Below are positions 42,101 to 52,887 of a DNA stretch of 64,000 nucleotides, piece by piece (the stretch's first letter is position 1; each line of letters opens with the position of its first letter). A program made the position numbers and the translations under genes. The notes beneath the pieces are model-generated. The model did not search any database. It was not told the origin of the DNA and was given only the letters and a program-made list of their open reading frames with translations. This stretch comes from Paulinella micropora (taxonomy: Eukaryota; Cercozoa; Imbricatea; Euglyphida; Paulinellidae), in NCBI GenBank assembly GCA_019918135.1, contig WBZZ01000778.1:23501-87500 (forward strand). Reading direction: 5' to 3'.

Positions 42101-42292
42101 CAATCAGAAATCAGAAATTCGGAAATCATTTTTTTCCAGGCAGACGTGCGGGAGGAAGGGGGGGGAGGGGGGGGGGGCTGGCGGTGGTTGAGCGCGCGAG
42201 AATGAATTCTATTGTCCCCTGCCCTCCCTCCGCGCCCCTCCCGTCCGTCCGAAAAAAAGAATGAAAAATCAACAGAGTTCAGAAAAAATTCT

Positions 42293-42478
42293 GCGAGTGA
42301 GTGAGTGAGTGAGTAGTGGGTGATTTATTCAGTGAACTAGTGAGTGAGCGAGTGAGTGAGTGAGTGAGTAATTGAGTGATTGGACGAGTGAGTGAGTGTG
42401 AGTGAGCGAGTAAATGAATGCAGGTGAGTGAATAAGTGAGTGAGTAAGTGAGTAAGTGAACGAGTGAGTGAGTAAGTA
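42293..42478. repeat. GAGT minisatellite (inverted relative of ACTC)
   Basis: Imperfect (GAGT)n, reverse-complement type of 41877-42100, with ~190 bp between them. The spacer holds a G-run and a C-rich segment only. Confidence 0.9.
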
Positions 42479-42479
42479 A

Positions 42480-43060
42480 CATGTCGCTGTAGCACGAGTT
42501 GCAGGGGTTTGCTACATCACCATGCTAAGAAAAACATTTTTCGTTCTCTCGCGAGCTTCCCCCTTTGCAGCTGTAGCACAGCCCCTGCAGCCCGCGTCCA
42601 GCGTGTCTTGCAAAATCAGAAATCAAAAATTCGGAAATCTGTTTTTTTTTCTTTCAGGGCGGACGGGCGGAAGGAGGGGGGGGGGGGGCGGTGGGTGGAG
42701 TGAGGGAGCAGTGTGCATTGTTCTCTCGCATCGTTCCTTCTTGCAGCTTTAGCGTAACCCCCTAGCCCTGGCAGCATGTCTTTACAAATCAGATCAGAAA
42801 CCAGAAATTCGGACCTCTGCTTTTTTTTTTCTTCGTTTTTTTCAGAGGGACTGACAGACGGGAGGAGGGCGCAGGCAGGGTGCCTGGGAAAAATTATTCT
42901 TGATTCTCTCACGCGTTCCCCGCCCCCCTGTACCCCCTTTTCTTCTCCGCCTCGTACACCCTCTCTCCATCTCTCGTCCAACACTCTCGCCGCCCGCCAG
43001 ATAAAAACCAATCTAGCTAAACAGTACGTGCCAGAGAGGCCTGAGTTGCCACCCCGCGCT
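42480..43060. repeat. variant hairpin satellite plus 110-bp block copy 2
   Basis: Type 2 hairpin units (ACATGTCGCTGTAGCACGAG, CAGCCCGCGTCCAGCGTGTC), then the ~110-bp block at 42950-43060 leading into ACTC repeats. No protein supported. Confidence 0.6.
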
Positions 43061-43322
43061 CACTCACTCGCTCACTCACTTGCCCACTCACTTACTCACC
43101 TACTCGCTCACTTGCTTGCTCTCACCTACTAGCTCACTCACTCATGCATTCACTCACCTGCTCACTCACTTGCTCACTCACTTGCTCACTCACTTGCTCA
43201 CTCACTTGCTCACTCACTCACTCACTTATTAATTTACTTGCTGACAGGACTTGCTCACTCCCTCACTTATTCACTCACTCATTCACTCACTCATTCACTC
43301 ACTTGCTCACTCACTTGCTCAC
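43060..43322. repeat. ACTC minisatellite, second tract
   Basis: About 260 bp of (ACTC)n with TTGC and ATTC variants. It ends where CAGAAATCAGAAATCCG begins. Confidence 0.9.
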
Positions 43323-43659
43323 AGAAATCAGAAATCCGCAACCATGCTTTTTCCTTGTTTTTCTTTTTTTGCCGGCGGACGGGCGGAAGGGAGGGGGGCG
43401 GGGCGGAGGGGAGGGACAAGGGGGCAAAAGAATTTGTTCTTTCATTCTCGCGCGTGTTGCTCCCTCCCTTCCGCGCGGGAAAAAAATAAAATTACTTCCG
43501 AACTTCCCGTTTCTGATTTTGCAAACAACGTGCTGCTGTAGCACAGGCTGCAGGGGTGCGCTACATCACCATGCTAAGGAGCAAACCTGCTCTCTTGCGC
43601 TTCCCCCTGGCAGCTGTAGCACACCCCCTGCAGCCCGTGCAGCATGTCTTGGCCCCCCA

Positions 43660-44329
43660 CTCTCCCCGCCTGCCCGTCTGGTGCAGCCATGCAAAAAACC
43701 CGATTTCGAATTTTGATTTCTGATTTCTGATTTTTTTTTCCTCAATATGTAGCTGCAGCACCCTGCCACAGGATGCTACAGCTGCAAGCCCTGCCTCCAT
43801 AATTTTTCTTCTATGCTGCTCGTCCGCCCCTCGCCCCCCCCCCCCCCCCGCCCGTCTGTCCGGTGCAGCAACAAAACCTAGTTCCAAATGTCTGATTTCT
43901 GATTTCTGATTTTTTCCTAAACATGCTGCTGCTGCCTCCATAATTTTTTTCTGTGCTGCTCGCTCGCCTTCCCTCCCCCCTTCCCCCCCCCCCCCCCGCC
44001 CCCCCCCCCCCCACGCCCGTCTGTCCGGTGTTGCAACAAAACCTAGTTCCGAATGTCTGATTTCTGATGTCTGATTTTTTTTTGCCCAACATGCTGCTGC
44101 AGCACCCTGCCACAGGGTGCTACAGCTGCGAGCCCTAGCTACAATTTTCTTTTTTTTTTCTGCTGCTCGCCCCCCTTCTTCCCCTCCCTCCCCGCCCGTC
44201 CGTCCGTTGCAGCCGCGCAAGAAAACGATTTCCGAATTTCTGATTTCTGACGTCTGATTTTTTTTGCCCCAAACATGCTGCTGCAGCACCCTGCCACAGC
44301 ACGGTGCTACAGCTGCGAGCCCTACCTCC

Positions 44330-44387
<58 letters not shown>

Positions 44388-44797
44388 AAATCTGCTGCTT
44401 GTCCGCCCTCCCTCTCCCCTGCCCCCTTGCCCCCTCCCTCCCCGCCCGTCCGTCCGTTACAGCGCGTAAGAAAACGAGTTCTGAATGTCTGATTTCTGAT
44501 TTCTGATTTTTTTTGCCCCAAACATGCTGCTGCAGCACCCTGCCACAGCACGGTGCTACAGCTGCGAGCCCTACCTCCACAAAAAAAAAACAAAAAAAAA
44601 AACAAAAAAAAAATCTGCTGCTTTTCCGCCCTCCCTCTCCCCTCCCCCCTTCCCCCCTCCCTCTCCGCCCGTCCGTCCGTTGCAGCCGCGCAAGAAAACG
44701 GGTTCCGAATTTCTGATTTCTGATTATTTTTTTTTGCCCCAAACATGCTGCTGCAGCACCCTGCCACAGGCTGATACAGCTGCGAGCCCTACCTCTA

Positions 44798-44841
<44 letters not shown>

Positions 44842-45070
44842 CTGCTTTTCCACCCTCCATTTCCCCTCCCCACTTCCCCCCTCCCTCCCCGCCCGTCCGT
44901 CCGTTGCAGCCGCGCAAGAAAACGATTTCCGAATTTCTGATTTCTGATTTCTGATTTTTTTGCCCCAAACATGCTGCTGCAGCACCCTGCCACAGCACGG
45001 TGCTACAGCTGCGAGCCCTACCTCCACAAAGAAAAAAAAATTCTGCTGCTTTTCCGCCCTCCCTCTCCCC
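43660..45070. repeat. hairpin satellite array with CAA and poly-A expansions
   Basis: Seven units of 186-247 bp of the type 1 hairpin satellite. The spacer after GCCCTACCTC is expanded differently in successive units: (CAA)18 at 44331-44388, an A/C mix at 44580-44612, and an A-run of ~37 at 44800-44837. A 630-codon minus frame here is a by-product of the satellite. Confidence 0.85.
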
Positions 45071-46420
45071 TTCCCCCTTGCTGCGGATTTGCGGTGAATC
45101 TCGCGACAAATGCCAAAAACACTGGAATTTACGGACGCTTTATTTTTCGCCGCAATTTGCGGCACATACGGAAAATTCTTTTTCGGGCGAAGGACATTTA
45201 GGCAGTAATGTTGTAGCTCAAGAAAATTTTTGGGGACAGAAGGGCGGGCGGGGGAAAAAATGTAAAAACATGAAAAAATTTTCCTCCCGAGTTTCTTTCC
45301 CCAAAAATTTTCTTGAGCTACCTTCCGATTGCCGAAATGTCCTTTGCAAAATTTTTTTTTCGTAGTTTTCTGATTTCCGGTGAATTTTGCGACATATGCA
45401 CCGGTGCCGTAATTTACGGGTAACTGATATTTGCCGAAATTCGCGGCACACAAAGAAAATTTTTTTTCGGGCGAAGGACATTTAGGCAGTAATGTTGTAG
45501 CTCAAGAAAAGTTCTGGGAAAGAAGGTCGGGCGGGGAAAAAAATGTAAAAACATGAAAAAATTCCCCTCCCGAGTTTCTTTCCCCAAAAATTTTCTTGAG
45601 CTACCTTCCGATTGCCGAAATGTCCTTTGCAATTTTTTTTCTTAGTTTTCTGTTTTCCGGTGAATTTTGCGACATATGCACCGGTGCCGTAATTTACGGG
45701 TAACTGATATCTGCCGAAATTCGCGGCACACATAAAATTTTTTTTCGGGCGAAGGACGTTTCGGCAATAAAGTTGTAGTTCAAGAAAGTTTTTGGGGAAA
45801 GAAGTTCGGGCGGGAAAAAAAAAGTAAAAACATGAAAAAATTCCCCTCCCGAGTTTCTTTCCCCAAAAATTTTCTTGAGCTACCTTCCAATTGCCGAAAT
45901 GTCCTTTGCAAATTTTTTTTCGTAGTTTTCTGTTTTCCGGTGAATTTTGCGACATATGCACCGGTGCCGTAATTTACGGGTAACTGATATGTGCCGAAAT
46001 TCGCGGCACACACAGAATTTTGTTTTCGGGCGAAGGACATTTAGGCAATAAAGTTGTAGTTCAAGAAAATTTCTGGGGAAAGAAGGTCGGGCGGGGGAAA
46101 AAATGCAAAAACATGAAAAAATTCCACTCCCGAGTTTCTTTCCCCAAAAATTTTCTTGAGCTACCTTCCAATTGCCGAAATGTCCTTTGCAAAAACAAAA
46201 AAAAAAAAAAATTCGTAGGTTTAGGTTTGCGGTGAAGTTCGCGACAAATGCCAAAAACACCGGAATATACGGACGCTTTGTTTTGGCCGCAATTTGTGGC
46301 ACACACAGAATTTTTTTTTCGGGGGAAGGACATTTCGGCGATAAAGTTGTAGCTCAAGAAAATTTCTGGGGAAAGAAGGTCGGGCGGGGAAAAAAATGTA
46401 AAAACACTGCTGCAGCACCC
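45070..46420. repeat. hairpin-element array, period about 278 bp (- orientation)
   Basis: AAATGTCCTTTGCA recurs at about 45337, 45618, 45896 and 46176. Units alternate GTAGCTCAAGAAAATTT, its inverted partner AAATTTTCTTGAGCTAC ~110 bp away, and the block GACATATGCACCGGTGCCGT. Reverse-complement of the family at 14100-15160. Confidence 0.75.
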
Positions 46421-47540
46421 TGCCACAGGATGCTACATTTACGAGCCCTGCCTCAAAATTGTTCTGTGCGCTCGTTCGCCTTCCCTCGCCCCCCCCCCCC
46501 CCCCCCCCCACGCCTGTCTGTCCGGTGTTGCAACAAAACCTAGTTCGGAATTTCTGATTTCTGATTTTTTTTTTTGCCCAACATGCTGCTGCAGCACCCT
46601 GCCACAGGGTGCTACAGCTGCGAGCCCTACCTCCACAAAAAAAAAAAAAAAAAAAAAAATCTGCTGCTTTTCCGGCCCCCCCCCCCCATTCTCCCTCCCC
46701 GCCCGTCCGTCCGGTGTTGCAACAAAACCCAGTTCGGAATTTCTGATTTCTGATTTTTTTTTTCCCAACATGCTGCTGCAGCACCCTGCCACAGGGTGCT
46801 ACAGCTGCGTGCCCTACCTCCAAAAAAAAAAAAAAAAAAAAAATCTGCTGCTTTTCCGGCCCCCCCCCCCTCCCCCCCCCTTCTCCCTCCCCGCCCGTCC
46901 GTCCGTTACAGCGCGCAAGAAAACGAGTTCTGAATTTCTGATTTCTGATTTTTTTTTTTTGCCCCAAACATGCTGCTGGAGCACCCTGCCACAGGGTGCT
47001 ACAGCTGCTAACCCTGCCTCCAAACATTTTTTTTTCTGCTGCTCGTCCGCCCTCCTCGCCCCCCCCCCCCCCCATCCCCCTCCCTGCCTTCCCGCCTGCC
47101 CGTCCGTCCGGTGCAGCCAAGCAAGAAAACCGAATTTCTGATTTCTGATTTCAGATTTTTTTTTCCTCAACATGCTGCTGTAGCTGCAGCAACTAGCCCT
47201 GCCTCCAAACATTTTTTTTTCTGCTGCTCGTCCGCCTTCCTCGCCCCCCTCCCTCCCCGCCCGTCCGTCCGTTGCAGCCACGCAAGAATACCGAGTTCCG
47301 AATTTCTGATTTCTGATTTTTTGCCCCAAACATGCTGCTGCAGCACCCTGCCACAGGGTGCTACCGCTGCTAGCCCTGCTCTCAAATAGTTTTTTTTTTT
47401 TTTTTTTTTTTTCTGCTGCTCGTCCGCCTTCCCTCGCCTCCCCCCCCCCCCCTCTCCCTTTTTCCCACCCCGCTTCCTCCCCGCCCGTCCGTCCGGTGCA
47501 GCCATGCAAGAAAACCGAGTTCTGAAGTTCGAATTTCTCA
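46420..47540. repeat. hairpin satellite array
   Basis: Five to six type 1 units with long A, C and T runs in the spacers. Hairpins near 46580, 46775, 46975, 47175 (shortened) and 47335. Confidence 0.8.
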
Positions 47541-47639
47541 TGCTGCAAACTCCATGCTGCTGTAGCACGCGTTGCAGGGTGCTCCAGCCTCGAGCCCTCC
47601 TCGCCAGATATCTTTTTCGCTCTCCCCCTACCCCTCCGC

Positions 47640-47900
47640 TTCGTACTACGCACCCTCTTGCCCATCCCTCGTCCGACACTCTTGCCGCCCGCCAGGCACA
47701 AACCAACCCTAGCTAAACAGCCAGAGGGGGCTGTGGTGCCACCCCGCCGCTCACTCACTCGCTCGCCTACTCACTCACTCGCTCGCCTACTCACTCACTC
47801 GCTCGCCTACTCACTCACCTGCTCAACCACTCACCTGCTCACTCACTCACGCATTCACTCACGCATTCACTCACGCATTCACGCATTCACAGAAATCAGA
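47640..47900. repeat. 110-bp block copy 3 and ACTC minisatellite
   Basis: The ~110-bp block (CATCCCTCGTCCGACACTCT onward to GTGGTGCCACCCCGCCGC) followed by ACTCACTCGCTCGCCT repeats of ~140 bp. Confidence 0.75.
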
Positions 47901-48870
47901 ATTTCGGAACTCAGTTTTTTTTTCTCCCTTTTTTTTCGGACGGACGGCGGAAGGGAGGGGAGGGGGGGTAGGAGGAAGGGGGCCGGGAACAAAAGAATTT
48001 ATTTCTTCATTTTCGCGCGCGTTGCCGCCCTCCCTGCCGCGCGTCCGTCTGGGGGGAAAACTTTAGAATGTCTGAATTGTGAATTTGCAAACAACATGCT
48101 GCCGTACTAGCACGGGTTGCAGGGGTGTGCTAAAGCACTAGGCAAAGAACACATTTTTCGCTCTCGCGCACGCTTCCCTTGCAGCTGTAGCCCACCCCCT
48201 GCAGCCCGTGCAGGATGTCTTTGCCAAGCCAGAAATCAGACATTCGGACCGCTCCTTTCTTCTTCTTTTTTCCGGGCGGACTGGCGGAAACAGGGAGGCG
48301 TGAGAGGGAGGGGCCAGGGTAACATTTTTTTTTCTTCGCTCGCGCGCTTCCTTCTCGCAGCTGTAGTATAAGCCTTACAGACCGTGCAGCATGTCTTGCA
48401 AAATAAGAAATCAGGCATTCGGAACTCTGGTTTTCGTTTTTTCTTTCTTTTTTTCGGACGGACGGGAGGAAAGGCGGAGGGAAGGGAGAGAGAGAGAGAG
48501 GGGCAGGGAAATTTTTTTCTCTCGCGCGCGTTGCCCCCTTTCCCCCTCCCGCTCGCCCGTCTGTCCGGGAAAGAAAAAACAGATTTTCGAATGTCTGATT
48601 TCTGATTTTGCAAAAACATACTGCTGTGCTACAGCGCGAGCACCCTCTCTCCCCACCCCTCCGCACGCCATCCTTCGTTCAACTGCCCACTCTCGCCGCC
48701 AGCCAGACACAAAGCATTTCCCCCACCCCCCACCACCACCCACTTTCGGTCGCGTGCGCTGCAGAAGAGAAATGCTTCCGGCTTGGCCTTTTTTTTCGTT
48801 TTGGCGCACCTTCTCGCTAGAGCTTGTCCTAAGAATCCTGGTCTGGGCTAGTACTACCCTACATGTTTCA
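47900..48870. repeat. variant hairpin satellites and low-complexity DNA
   Basis: Type 2 units with CTCGCGCGCGTTGCC and CAGCATGTCTTGCAAAAT, then a diverged 110-bp block at 48660-48720. 48730-48870 is unique-looking (GCTGCAGAAGAGAAATGCTT) but without a convincing open frame. Confidence 0.5.
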
Positions 48871-48916
48871 TCTCCGCAGCTGTTTACTCTCTCTCTCCCT
48901 CCCTCCCTCCCTCCCT

Positions 48917-48952
<36 letters not shown>

Positions 48953-49752
48953 CTATATCTCTCATACCCCGTGACCGAAAACACGGAGCCAAACGAGTGA
49001 AGGTTGGGGTTGCTGGGATCCCTTATGGGCACTGGTCTGGCACCTTGCAAAAGCCTACTAAACGACCATGCAAACTACTTGCAACGTCAATACAAACGCC
49101 GACACGCCAACGCACGCCCATCCCCCCCCCCCCCCCCCCCCCACACACACACACCCGCACACACACATACATAGGCGCATAATACGTACATACATTCAAA
49201 TACATAAACACAAACACACCAAACACACACATAATACATACATACATACACTCAGAAAGACAAACACGAGGAAACACAACACCACACACACGCACACACA
49301 CTCTCACGCTCACACACACAGACACACATACAAACAGAATACATGTACATACATACAAACATAATACATACATGCACACAGATACACAAAATACAAGCAT
49401 ATAAACACAACACGCGCGCCCGCGCGCCCACACACACATGCGAACACCAACACACACAGGCACATAAACACACGCCCACACACACATACACACACATACA
49501 CAAAGACAAGCACACAGACATACACACAGACATACACACACATGCACACATACACCCACACACTCGCCCACTCTAACACCTACAGACACACAACATACAC
49601 ACACTCTACATAGATACATATGTACAAACATACATGCATAATAGCAAAGAAACACAAACACAACAAACACTCACGCACACAGACACAAAAACAAACACAC
49701 ACACACACACACTGCACTGTATACATACATGCAAGACATGCATGCAAGACAT
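48870..49752. repeat. dispersed CA/CT-core repeat, copy 3, cut at 49752
   Basis: CT run and TCTATC tract (48885-48960), the conserved block GTGACCGAAAACACGGAGCC (48969), TTGGGGTTGCTGGGATCCCT, then a 600-bp CA/CATA tract as in copy 1. Identity with copy 1 continues through GACATGCATGCAAGACAT and stops dead at 49752, where A+T-rich viral DNA begins. Confidence 0.8.
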
Positions 49753-49758
49753 AAATAA

Positions 49759-50905
49759 GTATCTAACGAAACGGATGACCCCCTCCAAATTGACAATATT
49801 CTTAAAAATATAACCAATTCTTATTCCGCGAGTGAAAAGTTAATCGCAAACCCCACCCAACTTCAAACCTTATCACCACCGCCCAAATCATTACCATTGC
49901 CGACTTTACCTAAACCAATACCATCACCCAGTTTAACCGCGTCCACATCCGAACCAGCATCCACATTGTCTAGTTCGCTTAAACCATTACCATCGCCTAG
50001 TTTCACAATATCGTCTAGTCCGTCGGAAACAATAAAAAATGAAAATAATAATATTAATATTAATATAACTTCAGAAAAAATGACTACACCAGCCGAAATT
50101 AAATATGACCAACGAGCACGGAAGCACATGGTAGGGGCTATTGACTCAATACTTGAAGGTTTAGACGAACAACTGCTCAGAAAATAAAAGAACAATACAT
50201 TCAAGTTATTAATGGGGCTTCAACCAAAGCGAAAATTAATCCTGATACATGGAAAGGAAAAAGTATTAAGGAGATTGAATCACACGCGACTAGAACCACG
50301 GGAATAAAAATGACACAATTAAATACTCACAGAGACACAATACTTAATGTAATCAAGGATGAACATAAATCTAAACTTACAAAGGAACAAAAGAAACAAT
50401 TTAGAGAATATCTTGTAGCACAAAAGATCGCATCAATTGCTGATACAAAAGAGAGAAATATAGCAAGAAAGGGTATCGAAGAGTTAAAATCAGAATACTA
50501 TGGTAAATACAAAACCGAAATAAAAGATGAAGGAGAAATTGGTAAAGTTAGAGACTTGTACAATAAAGCAATACTTGCTTATTCGTCTAATGATGCGAAA
50601 ACAGGAGAAACTCTCTTCAACGAAATGAAAAAGATCGCACTGCCATTAGTGAAAAAATACAATTACCACCACCAGAGCAAAAGATGCCAGAGTCTCCACC
50701 AGAGCAAAAGATACCAGAACCAAAGATACCAGAGCCAAAGTCAAAGCCAACACAAGATGATAGTAAAGTACTTGTACCCGCACCACCTCAGGATGATAGT
50801 GAAGCCTCCGCAGATGTGAAAGCCCCCGCAGATGATTTAGTTAAAACTGGAGTGTATAAAAGTGGAACTAAAGCAGGATTACCATTTTATGAGAAAAAGC
50901 CATAG
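49759..50905 (+). pseudogene. PLV proline-rich protein of unknown function, 5'-truncated and frameshifted
   Basis: Open from 49759 with no ATG: VSNETDDPLQIDNILKNITN, then a Pro/Ser-rich linker (PSPSLTASTSEPAS), then IKYDQRARKHMVGAIDSILE. The frame breaks at 50181, and one A added to the A-run there would restore it. It continues through 50310-50640 (KEQKKQFREYLVAQKIASIA, ETLFNEMKKIALPLVKK), breaks again in the A6 run near 50655, and then gives a second Pro-rich stretch (PPPEQKMPESPPEQKIPEPK) ending at 50905. The charged helical middle and Pro-rich linkers suggest a structural or scaffold-type virion protein, but I do not recognise it. It may be one gene with the next frame. Confidence 0.55.
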
Positions 50906-50918
50906 TTGATGATGCTAA

Positions 50919-51512
50919 TTGAAAGAGTATAAAGAAAATCCAGACCCCAACCCTTCCACAACACCCAATCAGGCACTGGTTGATTTCATGCGATCAATTG
51001 AAGATTTTGTTGATAAACTTGTGGGAAAATCGCCCGCAGAACAAAAGAAGGAACTTTCAAATCTGTTTCGTTTCATTACACCATCTGATCAGAATGGAGG
51101 TATCGGAACCAATAAAACAAACATACTGCTTAAAGGAAATAAGGAACGGCAGGATCGTGTGCTAGATGCGCCAATGTATGAACTTTATGATAATACTCAA
51201 TTCGGCAACACCAACAACAATATGATTATGAACCGCTATAACAGAGCAGTCATGATTAAACGAGCCTCTGACAAAGTCCGTATGCCATCCGTTAGATCGC
51301 GGTTGGTTAAAAACTTCAAAGCGGAAATTCCACCGCAAATACAAACAAGAGCAGAAAAGAAGGATTTTAAACCGCTAATCAACCCTCCCTCTGATTATTC
51401 TTTTGGAAGTCCGTATTCTCCATTCTTCCACAATTATGCCCATCCTCCCATGCCGTGGGGTGTTGAATACGATAATTACAGACACAATCAAAACTATTTT
51501 ATTAATGCTTAA
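50919..51512 (+). CDS. PLV hypothetical protein (possibly the C-terminus of the preceding gene)
   Basis: About 197 codons in the frame beginning with a TTG, with no good ATG near the start. It reads KEYKENPDPNPSTTPNQALV, DFVDKLVGKSPAEQKKELSN, later NTNNNMIMNRYNRAVMIKRA and an aromatic-rich C-terminus (YSPFFHNYAHPPMPWGVEY). Only 13 bases separate it from the previous frame, and the intervening bases read IVDDAN in yet another frame. A single long gene with two small deletions at 50903-50920 is therefore likely. It ends 9 bp before the ATPase start. Function unknown. Confidence 0.55.
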   Translation: MKEYKENPDPNPSTTPNQALVDFMRSIEDFVDKLVGKSPAEQKKELSNLFRFITPSDQNGGIGTNKTNILLKGNKERQDRVLDAPMYELYDNTQFGNTNNNMIMNRYNRAVMIKRASDKVRMPSVRSRLVKNFKAEIPPQIQTRAEKKDFKPLINPPSDYSFGSPYSPFFHNYAHPPMPWGVEYDNYRHNQNYFINA

Positions 51513-51521
51513 ATATAACAA

Positions 51522-52389
51522 ATGAAACGCGGACTTAGACCGAATAGATTACCGAGAAAAACACTTTTACGAACGGCACTAGAAGGAAGCAAAATTGAAC
51601 AAATACACGAACATGAGTTTCAAGTTAGCAGACCCGTAATAACCGAATTACCAAAAAAGGAACAGAAGTTTAAAAAGGGGCTACAAATTGAAGCAATTGA
51701 TTCCGAACGCGATAGTGTTAAAGAGAAGCCGATACAAAAGGGTAATATTCTTTCCGGAATGGGATTGTTTATCATATGCGGTGCTACTGGAAGTGGGAAG
51801 TCGGTTATGGTTGCTAATCTATTGGGCAATAAACACATGCTTAAGGGTTGGTGGGACGAAATTTTATGTTTTGTTTATCTCCCTCTAAGATGCTTACGGA
51901 CATTTTGAAACTGAAAGACGATCACATTATAAGAGAAGATAGGCCAGAACTACTACGAAAAATCTTGGACGAACAAAAAAGCAAGATAGAGGCGAAGGGA
52001 TATGAAAAGTACCAAAGATATTAATAATATGCGATGATGTTGCTCAATCTCGTAAATTTCTTAAACACGAAGTTTTACAAGAAATAGCCTTTGCCTCCAC
52101 ACACGCGAAGGTATCCGTTTGGATTACTACTCAATCATACATGCAAATCCCGCGAAATGTAAGAATCAATGCTCATTATATTGCTATATTTTCAGGTGTG
52201 AAGCGATCAGAGATTGAACGAATAAAAACGGAACACGAAAGCCAGTATTTAAGCGATAAGGAAATGGATCAGTTAATTAGACATGCGACAGCAGACCCTT
52301 ATTCGTTTTTATTTATTAATAATAGAGTTGCCGATAAACGCCAAGTATTTAGAAAAAATTTTGACACTATTTTGCACTTAAAAAAATAA
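51522..52389 (+). pseudogene. PLV genome-packaging ATPase (FtsK/HerA type), frameshifted
   Basis: Starts at ATG 51522, about 290 codons in total. Walker A is GATGSGKS at residues 87-94 after the strand GLFIIC. The frame slips near 51880 (WWDEILCF then a -1 continuation MLTDILKLKDDHIIRED) and again in the A-run near 52007. The third segment carries the Walker B ILIICDDVAQ, then AFASTHAKVSVWITTQSY, a sensor-like Thr-Thr-Gln typical of this family, and INNRVADKRQVFRKNF. FtsK/HerA-superfamily ATPases pump DNA into PLV, virophage and NCLDV capsids. Position just upstream of the capsid genes supports the role. Both breaks are single missing bases, so the ancestral gene was complete. Confidence 0.75.
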
Positions 52390-52880
52390 TGTTATTCACA
52401 ATGAGTAAGTTATTTACTACGCCATACGCACAGGCGGTATCCATTTACCGCCAGCAGAATGGCATTAAGGGATTATTTACCCCCAAGAAAGGCTCACCAG
52501 AATATACGTCCGTAATTCAAATCAGCGACAAAATTAAATCTGGAGAAATTCCCGCGCAATTTAAACCAAGAGCGTCACGAAAAAAGAAGATACAAGCCCC
52601 AGCCGATGTCTCGCCGATAGAAACTGCCTCAACTAAATCTGCCGACCTTTCGTTGAACAGAAAAACACCCGACTTACAGCCAAATCCCGTATCAAATACG
52701 ACACCACCTCCAAATGCTTTACCCGTAGAAACAACTCCCGTCGCACCACCAGTGGAAACACGATCAGATGGGCTAATAGATGTGGATTTTGAAGAACTTG
52801 ATAAGCAAACATTAAAATCTCAAACTTACAAAGACCTTACGCATTTAATTAATTTTATGAAGGAGAACAAAATTAGATAA
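52389..52880 (+). CDS. PLV hypothetical protein, Pro-rich linker
   Basis: 163 codons from ATG 52389, which overlaps the ATPase stop by one base (TAATG). The second ATG at 52401 (MSKLFTTPYAQAVSIYRQQN) is an equally good start. An N-terminal globular part with GLFTPKKGSPEYTSVIQISD resembles the short basic start of several NCLDV/PLV proteins but is not identifiable. It is followed by a basic patch (RASRKKK), a long Pro/Thr linker and a C-terminal helix KDLTHLINFMKENKIR. The frame is intact. Possibly a minor virion protein by position; function unknown. Confidence 0.6.
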   Translation: MLFTMSKLFTTPYAQAVSIYRQQNGIKGLFTPKKGSPEYTSVIQISDKIKSGEIPAQFKPRASRKKKIQAPADVSPIETASTKSADLSLNRKTPDLQPNPVSNTTPPPNALPVETTPVAPPVETRSDGLIDVDFEELDKQTLKSQTYKDLTHLINFMKENKIR

Positions 52881-52887
52881 ATAATAT

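Noticed and set aside
41726-42205. 159-codon frame rich in LTHS repeats
   Set aside because: Translation of the ACTC minisatellite.
43561-45453. 630-codon minus-strand open frame
   Set aside because: Runs through six hairpin-satellite units whose repeat length happens to keep the frame open. Poly-Val and poly-Phe stretches come from CAA and A-runs.
49897-50187. A complete 96-codon gene starting at 49897
   Set aside because: That start is a TTG. The same frame is open and protein-like back to 49759, so this is the interior of a truncated gene.
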